Shown: piece after piece, positions 49,362 to 57,432 of the stretch | Numbering within the stretch: the stretch's first letter is position 1 | Layout: each line of letters begins with the position of its first letter | Assembly: GCF_947499215.1 (NCBI RefSeq) | Contig: NZ_CANMNI010000004.1 | Location: forward strand, 1-64,000 | Length of the DNA stretch: 64,000 nucleotides | Source: an uncultured Pontibacter sp. | GTDB lineage: Bacteria; Bacteroidota; Bacteroidia; Cytophagales; Hymenobacteraceae | Direction: 5' to 3' | Position numbers and translations under genes: made by a program | Notes under the pieces: generated by a model | Database searches by the model: none | Told to the model about the DNA's origin: nothing | The model's input: the letters and a program-made list of their open reading frames with translations, nothing else

Positions 49362-51515
49362 ATGGCTGTTACCATAGAGGCGGAAGCGCCAGAGGCCACA
49401 AAAGTACCTGTCCACCTTCCGGTGGCCAAAATCGCTTTGATTGGCAACCCGAACTCGGGTAAAACTTCACTATTCAACCAACTCACAGGCCTTAACCAGA
49501 AGGTGGGCAACTTTCCGGGCGTTACCGTCGACAAGAAGACGGGCATCAGCCAGATCACTCCCAACCTGAAGGCGCAGATCATCGACCTGCCCGGCACCTA
49601 CAGCCTGTACCCCAAGTCGCTGGACGAGCGTGTGATCATCGACCTGCTGTACGATCCGGCCTCCAAACACTACCCCGACCTTGTTATTGTAACGGCCGAC
49701 GCTTCTAACCTGAAGCGTAACCTGCTGCTCTTTACCCAGCTGGCCGATCTGCGCATACCTGCCGTGCTTGGCCTCAACATGATGGACGTGGCAGAGGCAG
49801 AGGGCGTGAAGATAGACCTCGACGCGCTGCAGCGTGAACTGGGCGTGCCGGTTATTCCACTCAATGCCCGCAAGGGTATAGGTATAGCCGCGCTCAAGAT
49901 TGTGATGTCGCAGCAGCTGGCTCCTACCAAAGCTACTTTCTTTGAAATTCCGGAGGAGCTGAGGGAGGTGGTTAGCCAAATCAAAGAGCGCTTCGACCTG
50001 CGCAACGATTACTTGGCGCTGCACTACGCCCATCAGTATAAGAATCTGCGTTTCCTGTCAGAGCAAGACAAGGCATGGATGGCCCAACTGCTGGAGTCGG
50101 CGGACTTTAAGTCGAACACAGTGCAGGCCAACGAAACGATAGCCCGGTACGTGCGCATAAACGAAGTACTGCTTGATGTGGTGCGCATAGAGAAAGCGAA
50201 GGAGGAGGAGAAGTTCAGCAATAGGCTTGATCAGATCCTGACGCACCGCGTGTTCGGCTATCTAATTTTCTTAGCGCTGCTGTTTCTGGTGTTCCAAGCT
50301 GTTTTCGCGTGGGCCAGTTACCCCATGGAGCTGATTGACGAAGGTATAGCCGGTCTGAACGGTTTGATTCAAGATAACTTTAGCGGACCGTTGATCAACC
50401 TGCTCACTGAGGGGGTTATCGCCGGTTTGGGTGGTGTGCTGATCTTTATACCGCAGATCGCTATCTTGTTTGCTTTTATCGCCATACTGGAAGAAACCGG
50501 CTACATGGCCCGCGTGACTTTTATGATGGATAAGATCATGCGCAAGTTTGGGCTTAACGGCAAAAGTGTGGTGCCGCTTATTTCGGGTGTGGCCTGTGCC
50601 GTGCCTGCTGTGATGTCGGCGCGCACCATTGAGAACTGGAAAGACCGCATGATTACCATTTTCGTGACGCCGCTCATGAGCTGCTCGGCCCGCATACCGG
50701 TGTATACCGTGCTCATTGCGCTGGTGGTGCCGGAGGTATACTACTTGGGCTTCATGAACTTGCAGGGCATCGTGTTAATGGGCTTATACCTGCTGGGCTT
50801 CCTTTCGGCTATCTTCTCAGCGTTATTACTCAAAGTATTGCTGAAGGCCCGTGAGCGTAGCTACTTCATTATGGAATTCCCGGTGTACAAGATGCCGCGC
50901 TGGAAAAACGTGGGACTGACCATTTTTGAAAAGTCCAAGACCTTTGTGTTTGAGGCCGGTAAGATCATCGTGGCAGTATCCATCATCCTATGGGTGCTGG
51001 CCTCATACGGTCCCGGCGACAGCTTTGAGCGTGCCGAGGAGCGAGCCACAGTGGAGGCTACAGCAAAAGGCCTGAGCGAAGAGCAAACCGATAATCTGGT
51101 ATCCTCTTACCAACTAGAGTCGAGCTATGCGGGTAAGTTCGGCAAAGCTATTGAGCCAGCCATCCGTCCACTTGGCTACGACTGGAAAATAGGTATAGCG
51201 CTGCTTACTTCCTTTGCCGCCCGTGAGGTGTTTGTGGGTACCATCTCTACTATCTACAGCATAGGAGAGGAGGAGAACGTGAGCACGATCAAAGACAAGC
51301 TGATGTCAGAAAAAGACGCTGATGGTAATCCATTCTTCACACCGGCCCGGGCTTTCTCGCTTCTGATCTTCTATGCCTTTGCCATGCAGTGCATGAGCAC
51401 GCTAGCCGTTGTGCGCCGCGAAACCAAGAGCTGGACTTGGCCACTCGCCCAGCTGGTGTACATGACAGGTCTGGCCTATGTGGCGGCCTTTGTCACCTTC
51501 CAGTTAATGAAATAA
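49362..51515 (+). CDS. feoB: Ferrous iron transporter FeoB
   Basis: 717 residues. The N-terminal G domain has G1 GNPNSGKTS (28-36), the switch region with VTVDKK, G3 DLPGTYSLYP and G4 NMMD, then a GDI-like helical part (about 170-280). The membrane part has two Gate repeats (GVIAGLGGVLIFIPQIAILFAFIAILEETGYMARVTFMMD and the later repeat around LTSFAAREVFVGTISTIYSIGEEENV) joined by the FeoB C core with CAVPAVMSARTIENWKDR. It imports Fe2+ across the inner membrane, with GTPase control. Forms an operon with feoA. Terminator follows. Confidence 0.96.
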   Translation: MAVTIEAEAPEATKVPVHLPVAKIALIGNPNSGKTSLFNQLTGLNQKVGNFPGVTVDKKTGISQITPNLKAQIIDLPGTYSLYPKSLDERVIIDLLYDPASKHYPDLVIVTADASNLKRNLLLFTQLADLRIPAVLGLNMMDVAEAEGVKIDLDALQRELGVPVIPLNARKGIGIAALKIVMSQQLAPTKATFFEIPEELREVVSQIKERFDLRNDYLALHYAHQYKNLRFLSEQDKAWMAQLLESADFKSNTVQANETIARYVRINEVLLDVVRIEKAKEEEKFSNRLDQILTHRVFGYLIFLALLFLVFQAVFAWASYPMELIDEGIAGLNGLIQDNFSGPLINLLTEGVIAGLGGVLIFIPQIAILFAFIAILEETGYMARVTFMMDKIMRKFGLNGKSVVPLISGVACAVPAVMSARTIENWKDRMITIFVTPLMSCSARIPVYTVLIALVVPEVYYLGFMNLQGIVLMGLYLLGFLSAIFSALLLKVLLKARERSYFIMEFPVYKMPRWKNVGLTIFEKSKTFVFEAGKIIVAVSIILWVLASYGPGDSFERAEERATVEATAKGLSEEQTDNLVSSYQLESSYAGKFGKAIEPAIRPLGYDWKIGIALLTSFAAREVFVGTISTIYSIGEEENVSTIKDKLMSEKDADGNPFFTPARAFSLLIFYAFAMQCMSTLAVVRRETKSWTWPLAQLVYMTGLAYVAAFVTFQLMK

Positions 51516-51534
51516 TTATCGTATCAATCATAGC

Positions 51535-51567
51535 AAAGCCCGCTTCTACAAAGAGCGGGCTTTTTTT
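51535..51567 (+). terminator. Terminator of feoAB
   Basis: AAAGCCCGCT (51535-51544) pairs with AGCGGGCTTT (51554-51563), 9-base loop, seven T residues in the tail. Confidence 0.93.
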
Positions 51568-52444
51568 ATGTCTTACTCTGAGCGATTGTAACTACTATGG
51601 ATAGTGGTTTGCGTGTTGCAACAACTTGTTTTGTGAGGTACAAGAATGGCTACATTATAAGGTAAGTGCTTGGGATAGTATAGCTTACGTTTTAAAAATT
51701 TAATTTTTTTGATAAAGATTTGAATAAATTCATCCTTTGGATGACGCTCACGTATAAGGAACAACTTTCTCCGTTTTTTGCTAGAATTACCCGCATGCTA
51801 TGGTACCTTAAACTGCAGCAGCGGCTAGGTGGATAAGATTTAAAATCGGTTAAAGAATCAAAAAACGTGTTAAATATTTGTTAAAACCGAAAACATTCTT
51901 TAAAATTGAGCTTCTCTCACCTTAAACAATAAAACAATGAAAAGATCTGTACTTCTTCCGGAGTCATTTTTACCCCACGGCCGCTTGTGCATCTCCACAA
52001 AATTAGCGGCATCCTAAAGAGTTCATACTAACACAAGCTGACTATCAGTGTCTTAAAACTGATGGCGGGCATTTCTTTGCCTGTCCCGGTCACTGGTTTG
52101 GGCTTTTTTCACAATAATTTTAATAATAAAGCTTTCTGGGTGTCTGATACAGTTAATCTGTAAAGGTTTGATCTCCCGTTCGCATTGGTGTTTGCAGGCT
52201 GCTAGCACAGTGTCAATTATAGAAGCCTTCTCTGCCAAACGAGCTGGAAAACCCCTTAGAAACTGATTTCAACTATCAGAAGCGAAGGAATAAAGGAGGT
52301 GATTATATAAAGAGCGGATGGAATAAATCCTTTGCCCCAATTTAGAAGAAGCAATACCTAATTCCCCTGTCTGACTAAAAGGAGGCGGATAAAGACTTTA
52401 CCATAATTTACTTGATTTAACAATTTACCTAAACAAACAGCGCA
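51568..52444 (+). promoter_or_regulatory. Long leader region upstream of susC
   Basis: About 880 bases without a sizeable gene before the susC start. It holds a 26-codon open frame (51937-52017), AAAGGAGGTGAT at 52292-52303, which is complementary to the very 3' end of 16S rRNA, and a second AAAGGAGG near 52378. Neither purine tract is placed to drive susC (52445). No good TAnnTTTG box was found. A long untranslated leader with post-transcriptional control is one reading; remnants of a lost gene are another. Confidence 0.45.
51937..52017 (+). CDS. 26-codon open frame in the susC leader (doubtful)
   Basis: The peptide starts MKRSVLLPESFLPHGR and ends with a TAA. The upstream CTTAAACAATAAAACA is the kind of A-rich leader that precedes real genes here. 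The first residues resemble the start of a signal peptide that then breaks off. It could be a leader peptide or the stub of a lost outer-membrane gene; coding is not proven. Confidence 0.2.
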   Translation: MKRSVLLPESFLPHGRLCISTKLAAS

Positions 52445-55400
52445 ATGAAAAAAGTTTTAATGCTATGCCTGTTACTTGTGTCGGCCTTGATACATGAGGC
52501 CATGGCTCAAGTCAGGGCGATCACCGGTACGGTGACAGACGCGACCACTAACCAACCCCTGCCGGGCGTTACGGTTTTGGTGAAAGGAACTACCGTAGGT
52601 ACGGCTACCGGAGCAGACGGTACCTATACTGTAAATGTGCCTGAGGGAAGCAACACGCTTGTTTTCCGCTTTATTGGATATCAGACCACTGAAAGACCAA
52701 TAGGTTCGGCTGCTACTATAGATGTGGCACTGCCTGTAGATGCACAGCAACTCGATGAGGTGGTTGTGACGGCTCTTGGTATTGAGCGTAACAGAAACGA
52801 GCTGGCCTATTCAGCTCAGGAAGTTAGCGGAGACCAAATCACCCGCGCCAGAAATGAGAACGTAGTAAACTCCCTTTCAGGTAAAGTAGCTGGTCTCGAC
52901 ATCAGAACTAACAACACAATGGGTGGTTCTACTAACGTTATTATCCGTGGTTATTCTTCACTTACTGGTAACAACCAAGCGCTTTTCGTTATTGATGGTG
53001 TGCCTGTAAGTAATGCTAACAACAACGGTGCGAACCAGGCTACTGGTCGTGGTGGTGCTGACTTTGGTAACGCTGCAGCTGACCTTAACCCAGATAACAT
53101 TGAGTCTGTGAACGTACTTAAAGGTGCGGCAGCAACAGCACTTTATGGTTCGCGCGCAGCAAACGGTGTTATCATGATTACTACCAAGAAAGGCGCAAAG
53201 AACAGCCTTAACATAGCTGTAAACAGCGGTGTTACTTGGAGCAATATCGACAAAACTACTTATGTGAGATACCAGAAAGAGTACGGTGGTGGTTATTTCC
53301 AAGGCTTCCGTGCCCCTCAAGATCTAGGTAGTGGTGTAGCACCGGTAGTAAGATACCAAGATGACGCTTCTTATGGTCCTAAGTTCGATCCAAGCCTGAT
53401 GGTTTACCAGTGGGATGCAATCGATCCCCTCCATCCTAACTTTGGAAAAACAAGACCTTGGGTAGCTGCTGCTAACGATCCAACTGCGTTCTTCGAAACT
53501 GGTGTTAACTCTAACCAGAGCGTTGTTGTGAGTGGTGGTGGTGACAAAACAACCTTTAATTTAGGTTACACTCGTAACGATATCAAAGGTAACTTGCCTA
53601 ACTCGAAGATCGATAAAAACATGTTAAACTTCAATGCTTCTTACGAAGCTTCTGACAGGTTAACAGTTTCTGCTTCAGGTAACTACACTCGCACAGAAGG
53701 TATGGGTAGATATGGCACTGGTTACAGCGGTAACAACCCTAACCAGCAGTTCAGACAGTGGTGGCAAACCAACGTGGATCTAGATGAGCAGAAAGAAGCT
53801 TATTTCAGAAACAGACAGAACATCACTTGGAACTGGAATAGCTCGAACTCGGGTCCTATTTACTCTGACAACCCATACTGGACACAGTATGAGAACTACT
53901 CAAACGACAACAGAGATAACTTCTACGGTTTTGCAACTGCTACTTACAAAATTACCGATTGGATGAGTGCAATGGGTAGAGCATCTTTCAACACAACTAC
54001 CGACTTCCAAGAAGAGCGCGTAGCTGTTGGTAGTGCTGGTTTGAGTAGCTACTCTAGATTCAACAGAGACTTCAATGAGTCTAACTTCGACGTGATGTTG
54101 AATTTTAACAAAGACATCTCTGAAGAACTAAGCTTTACTGGTTTATTGGGTACTAACCTTCGCAGAGAGCGTGCAAGCTCTATCAGTACATCTACAAACG
54201 GTGGTCTGGTTGTGCCAAGACTATACTCAATCTCTAACTCAGCTAGCCCGGTTAACCCTCCAGCTGAAGGATTCACTCGCAGAGGTGTTGACGGCATTTT
54301 CGCTAACGCGAACTTTGGTTTCAGAGACACATACTTCGTAGAGCTTTCTGCCCGTCAGGATAAGTCTACTACACTTCCAGAAGGCGAAAACACTTACTTC
54401 TACCCAGCTGCTGGTGTTAACGTGCTATTCTCTAACCTTATACAAACCTCTTGGTTGTCACATGGTAAAGTAAGAGCTAACTATGCAGAAGTAGGTAACG
54501 ATGCTCCGGCCCTTAGTATCTACGATGTGTATGACAAGCCGACCGGTTTCGGTACTACTCCGATCTTCTCGCTTCCAAGCACTAAGAATAACCCTAACTT
54601 GAAACCAGAAAGATCTAAGAGCTTTGAGGCTGGTGTAGAAGCAGAATTCTTCAACAACCTCTTTGGTTTCGACTTCACTTACTACAAGACAAACACGATC
54701 GACCAGATTATGCCAGTTAGCCAGACTGCAGCATCAGGTTTTACAAACCGTTTTGTTAATGCTGGTGAGATAGAAAACAAGGGTATAGAGATTGCTGCTT
54801 TCGTAACTCCGATTCAAACAGGAGACTTCACATGGACCATGAACTTCAACTTCGCGCGTAACAGAAACGAAGTTCTGAGCCTGTACGAAGATGTGGAGAA
54901 CTTGCCACTTGCTTCTTTCCAAGGTGGTGTTTCTCTTAACGCTGCTATTGGTCATCCTTACGGTGTTATCCGTGGTAACGACTTCGTATACACTAACGGT
55001 GAGAAAACTGTTGGCGCAAACGGTTACTACCTGAGATCAGACAGATCAGACGTTATCATCGGTAATCCAAACCCAGACTGGACTGGTGGTTTTAACAACA
55101 CATTAACTTTCAAAGGTGTATCTTTGGGCTTCCTGATCGATGTTCGCAAGGGTGGTGATGTCTTCTCTCTGGACCAGTGGTATGGTGAAGCAACTGGCTT
55201 GTATGAGCACACTGCAGGGCTGAATGACAAAGGGTTCTCAACTCGTCTGCCAGTTTCTGAAGGCGGTGGTGTGAAACTGCCTGGTGTTAAAGAAGACGGA
55301 TCTCCGAACGATATCTATGCTGAGAACCAAGATGGTGACGGTATGACTCCTTATGGTTACGCAGCAGATGGTTATGCTGGTGCTCCACGAGCCATGTATG

Positions 55401-55657
55401 TGTTTGATGGTAGCTTCGTTAAGTTAAGAGAACTAGCTCTTTCTTATGCTTTGCCAGAGTCAGTTATCGGGAACCTCGGTTTCGTAAAAGGTGTTGATGT
55501 TCAGCTAATCGGCCGTAACTTGTGGATCATTCACAAGAACATGGAGTACTCTGATCCAGAAGAAGGTTTGAGCTCAGGCAACGCTGGTAGAGGATATCAG
55601 TCTGGTGCTTATCCAGCTGTTAAAACTTACGGCTTCAACGTTAAATTTAATTTCTAA
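52445..55657 (+). CDS. susC-like: SusC/RagA family TonB-linked outer-membrane protein
   Basis: 1070 residues. Signal peptide (MKKVLMLCLLLVSALIHEAMAQ), a carboxypeptidase-like regulatory beta domain (VRAITGTVTDATTNQPLPGVTVLVKGTTVG, 23-95), a TonB/plug region (LDEVVVTALGIERNRNELAYSAQEV, NVIIRGYSSLTGNNQALFVIDGVP, IESVNVLKGAAATALYGSRAANGVIMITTKKG) and a 22-strand-type barrel ending in NVKFNF. It forms the pore of a SusCD pair importing glycans or peptides, and takes energy from TonB. Codons end in T far more than in neighbouring genes, and the gene holds no AGGTATA motif, which fits high expression or a different history. susD follows after 11 bases. Confidence 0.97.
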   Translation: MKKVLMLCLLLVSALIHEAMAQVRAITGTVTDATTNQPLPGVTVLVKGTTVGTATGADGTYTVNVPEGSNTLVFRFIGYQTTERPIGSAATIDVALPVDAQQLDEVVVTALGIERNRNELAYSAQEVSGDQITRARNENVVNSLSGKVAGLDIRTNNTMGGSTNVIIRGYSSLTGNNQALFVIDGVPVSNANNNGANQATGRGGADFGNAAADLNPDNIESVNVLKGAAATALYGSRAANGVIMITTKKGAKNSLNIAVNSGVTWSNIDKTTYVRYQKEYGGGYFQGFRAPQDLGSGVAPVVRYQDDASYGPKFDPSLMVYQWDAIDPLHPNFGKTRPWVAAANDPTAFFETGVNSNQSVVVSGGGDKTTFNLGYTRNDIKGNLPNSKIDKNMLNFNASYEASDRLTVSASGNYTRTEGMGRYGTGYSGNNPNQQFRQWWQTNVDLDEQKEAYFRNRQNITWNWNSSNSGPIYSDNPYWTQYENYSNDNRDNFYGFATATYKITDWMSAMGRASFNTTTDFQEERVAVGSAGLSSYSRFNRDFNESNFDVMLNFNKDISEELSFTGLLGTNLRRERASSISTSTNGGLVVPRLYSISNSASPVNPPAEGFTRRGVDGIFANANFGFRDTYFVELSARQDKSTTLPEGENTYFYPAAGVNVLFSNLIQTSWLSHGKVRANYAEVGNDAPALSIYDVYDKPTGFGTTPIFSLPSTKNNPNLKPERSKSFEAGVEAEFFNNLFGFDFTYYKTNTIDQIMPVSQTAASGFTNRFVNAGEIENKGIEIAAFVTPIQTGDFTWTMNFNFARNRNEVLSLYEDVENLPLASFQGGVSLNAAIGHPYGVIRGNDFVYTNGEKTVGANGYYLRSDRSDVIIGNPNPDWTGGFNNTLTFKGVSLGFLIDVRKGGDVFSLDQWYGEATGLYEHTAGLNDKGFSTRLPVSEGGGVKLPGVKEDGSPNDIYAENQDGDGMTPYGYAADGYAGAPRAMYVFDGSFVKLRELALSYALPESVIGNLGFVKGVDVQLIGRNLWIIHKNMEYSDPEEGLSSGNAGRGYQSGAYPAVKTYGFNVKFNF

Positions 55658-55668
55658 AATATCAGAAA

Positions 55669-57147
55669 ATGAAGAAACTTATTATATGCTTATTCTCGCT
55701 GGTGTTTATGGCATCGTGCGTAGATGATCTGGAAGAATATAATATTGACCAGAAACGAGCAACAAGTGTTCCGGCTGTTACCCTGTTTACGGGTGCAACC
55801 AAAAACTTGGCGGATGTATTGACAACTCCTAACGTTAACACGAACAACTATCGTTTTTACGTACAGCATTGGACATCTACTCAGTATCTGGATGAGCCAA
55901 GGTATAACATGACGTCACGTCTGATCCCTCAGAACATGTGGACGACCTTATACCGTGATGTGCTGAACGATCTAAAGGAGGCTAAAAGGGTTATAAACGA
56001 GGACGAAACTCTTGCTGCAGGCGTTAAGCAAAATCAGCTAGCTCAAATCGAGATCATGGAAGTTTATACATGGTCAGTGCTGGTGAACACTTTTGGTGAT
56101 GTTCCTTACACTGAAGCGCTTGATCCGCAGAATGCGCTACCTGTTTACGACGATGCACAGACTGTTTACAATGATATTCTGAATCGTCTCGATGCTGCTG
56201 TAGAGCAGCTTGATCCTGCGGTTGCTGGCTTTGGTAAAGGTGGTGATATCCTTTATGGCGGTAACATGACAAACTGGCTTAAGTTTGGTAACTCTCTTAA
56301 GTTAAAGCTTGGTATGGTGGTGGCTGATGTTGACAATGCAAAGGCTAAAGCGTTAGCAGAGTCTGCAACAGCAGAAGGTTCAGGTGGTGTAATATCTAGC
56401 AATGCTGAAAACGCAGCATTTGAATACCTGTCTGCTCCTCCAAACAACAACCCGATTTCTTCTAACGTGAAAGGTCCTCTTTCAACTCGTGAAGATTATG
56501 TTGCTGCCAACACGTTGGTTGACGCCATGAACGAGCGTAATGACCCAAGAAGAGAGTTTTACTTCACATTTTTGGATATAAAAGATGATCCAAAAACATC
56601 AGCAAATGAAGCGTTTACGGGTTATAGAGGTGGCAGATATGGTTTCCCTAACAGCTTTGCTACTAACTCAACTGTAAGTGCAAAGGTTGCTGATCCAACA
56701 TTCGAAGCATTGTTGCTGGATTACGCTGAAGTGGAGTTCCTTCTTGCTGAGGCAGTAGAAAGAGGTTACAATGTAGGTGGTACTGCTATGGAGCACTACA
56801 ATGCAGGTGTTACTGCTTCTATCACTTACTGGGGTGGCACTGCGGCTCAGGCTACAGCATACCTGTTGCAGCCAAGCGTAAACTACCTGACTGCTCCTGG
56901 CGACTGGAGACAGAAAATCGGTACGCAGGCGTGGATCGCGCTTTATAACCGTGGATACGATGCATGGGTAACTTGGAGAAGATTAGATGCTCCAACACTT
57001 CTTCCTCCGGTAGAAGGTCTAGTTGTTCCTACAAGAATGATCTATCCTATCAATGAGCAAACGCTTAACCCAGCAAACAATGCGGCAGCGGGATCATCGA
57101 TTGGTGGTGACGACAGCAGCACGAAACTGTGGTGGGATGTTCGATAG
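55669..57147 (+). CDS. susD-like: SusD/RagB family substrate-binding outer-membrane lipoprotein
   Basis: 492 residues. Lipoprotein signal with Cys17 in LVFMASC, then a TPR-like helical SusD fold of the SusD-like_2 type: HWTSTQYLDEPRYNMTSRLIPQNMWTTLY near residue 65, YTWSVLVNTFGDVPYTEAL, and RGYDAWVTWRRLDAP near the end. It caps the SusC pore and captures the substrate at the cell surface. No carbohydrate-active enzyme lies nearby in the window to reveal the substrate. Terminator follows. Confidence 0.95.
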   Translation: MKKLIICLFSLVFMASCVDDLEEYNIDQKRATSVPAVTLFTGATKNLADVLTTPNVNTNNYRFYVQHWTSTQYLDEPRYNMTSRLIPQNMWTTLYRDVLNDLKEAKRVINEDETLAAGVKQNQLAQIEIMEVYTWSVLVNTFGDVPYTEALDPQNALPVYDDAQTVYNDILNRLDAAVEQLDPAVAGFGKGGDILYGGNMTNWLKFGNSLKLKLGMVVADVDNAKAKALAESATAEGSGGVISSNAENAAFEYLSAPPNNNPISSNVKGPLSTREDYVAANTLVDAMNERNDPRREFYFTFLDIKDDPKTSANEAFTGYRGGRYGFPNSFATNSTVSAKVADPTFEALLLDYAEVEFLLAEAVERGYNVGGTAMEHYNAGVTASITYWGGTAAQATAYLLQPSVNYLTAPGDWRQKIGTQAWIALYNRGYDAWVTWRRLDAPTLLPPVEGLVVPTRMIYPINEQTLNPANNAAAGSSIGGDDSSTKLWWDVR

Positions 57148-57432
57148 AATAAGAATAGTTTGATTAATTAATTTTAAATTTTAAGAATACTAGGTAGTAG
57201 TCTTCTTCATTGGCAAAGGTCTCCGGGTTCCGGAGACCTTTTCTTTTTTTAGAGATTAAATAAAACTGGCAATGTCGAAATCTTATTATTGAGAAGGAGG
57301 AGTGTTAACGGATATATTAATTCCGACTTAGTGCAACCAGCAACTTTCTGCAAAAGCTTTTGTGGTTATTGGTAATTGAATGTCTAAACTTCGTATATTT
57401 AAAAAAAATATTATTACAATATTTAGCTCCAT
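57148..57432. other. Intergenic between the two outer-membrane import units
   Basis: 285 bases. The left end holds the susD terminator. The right end is AT-rich (long A runs at 57400-57410) directly upstream of the TonB receptor gene, whose promoter must lie here; TAAACTTCG near 57383 is only a partial -7 match. No other feature seen. Confidence 0.4.
57215..57248 (+). terminator. Terminator of susCD
   Basis: AAAGGTCTCCGG (57215-57226) pairs perfectly with CCGGAGACCTTT (57230-57241), 3-base loop, T-rich tail. Confidence 0.93.

Noticed and set aside
52060..52110. Possible terminator in the susC leader (GCCTGTCCC...GGGC then T run)
   Set aside because: The stem cannot be drawn without several mismatches; only the T run is convincing.
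52053..52238. Minus-strand frame of 61 codons in the susC leader
   Set aside because: No start context, no domain, and in a region with other explanations.
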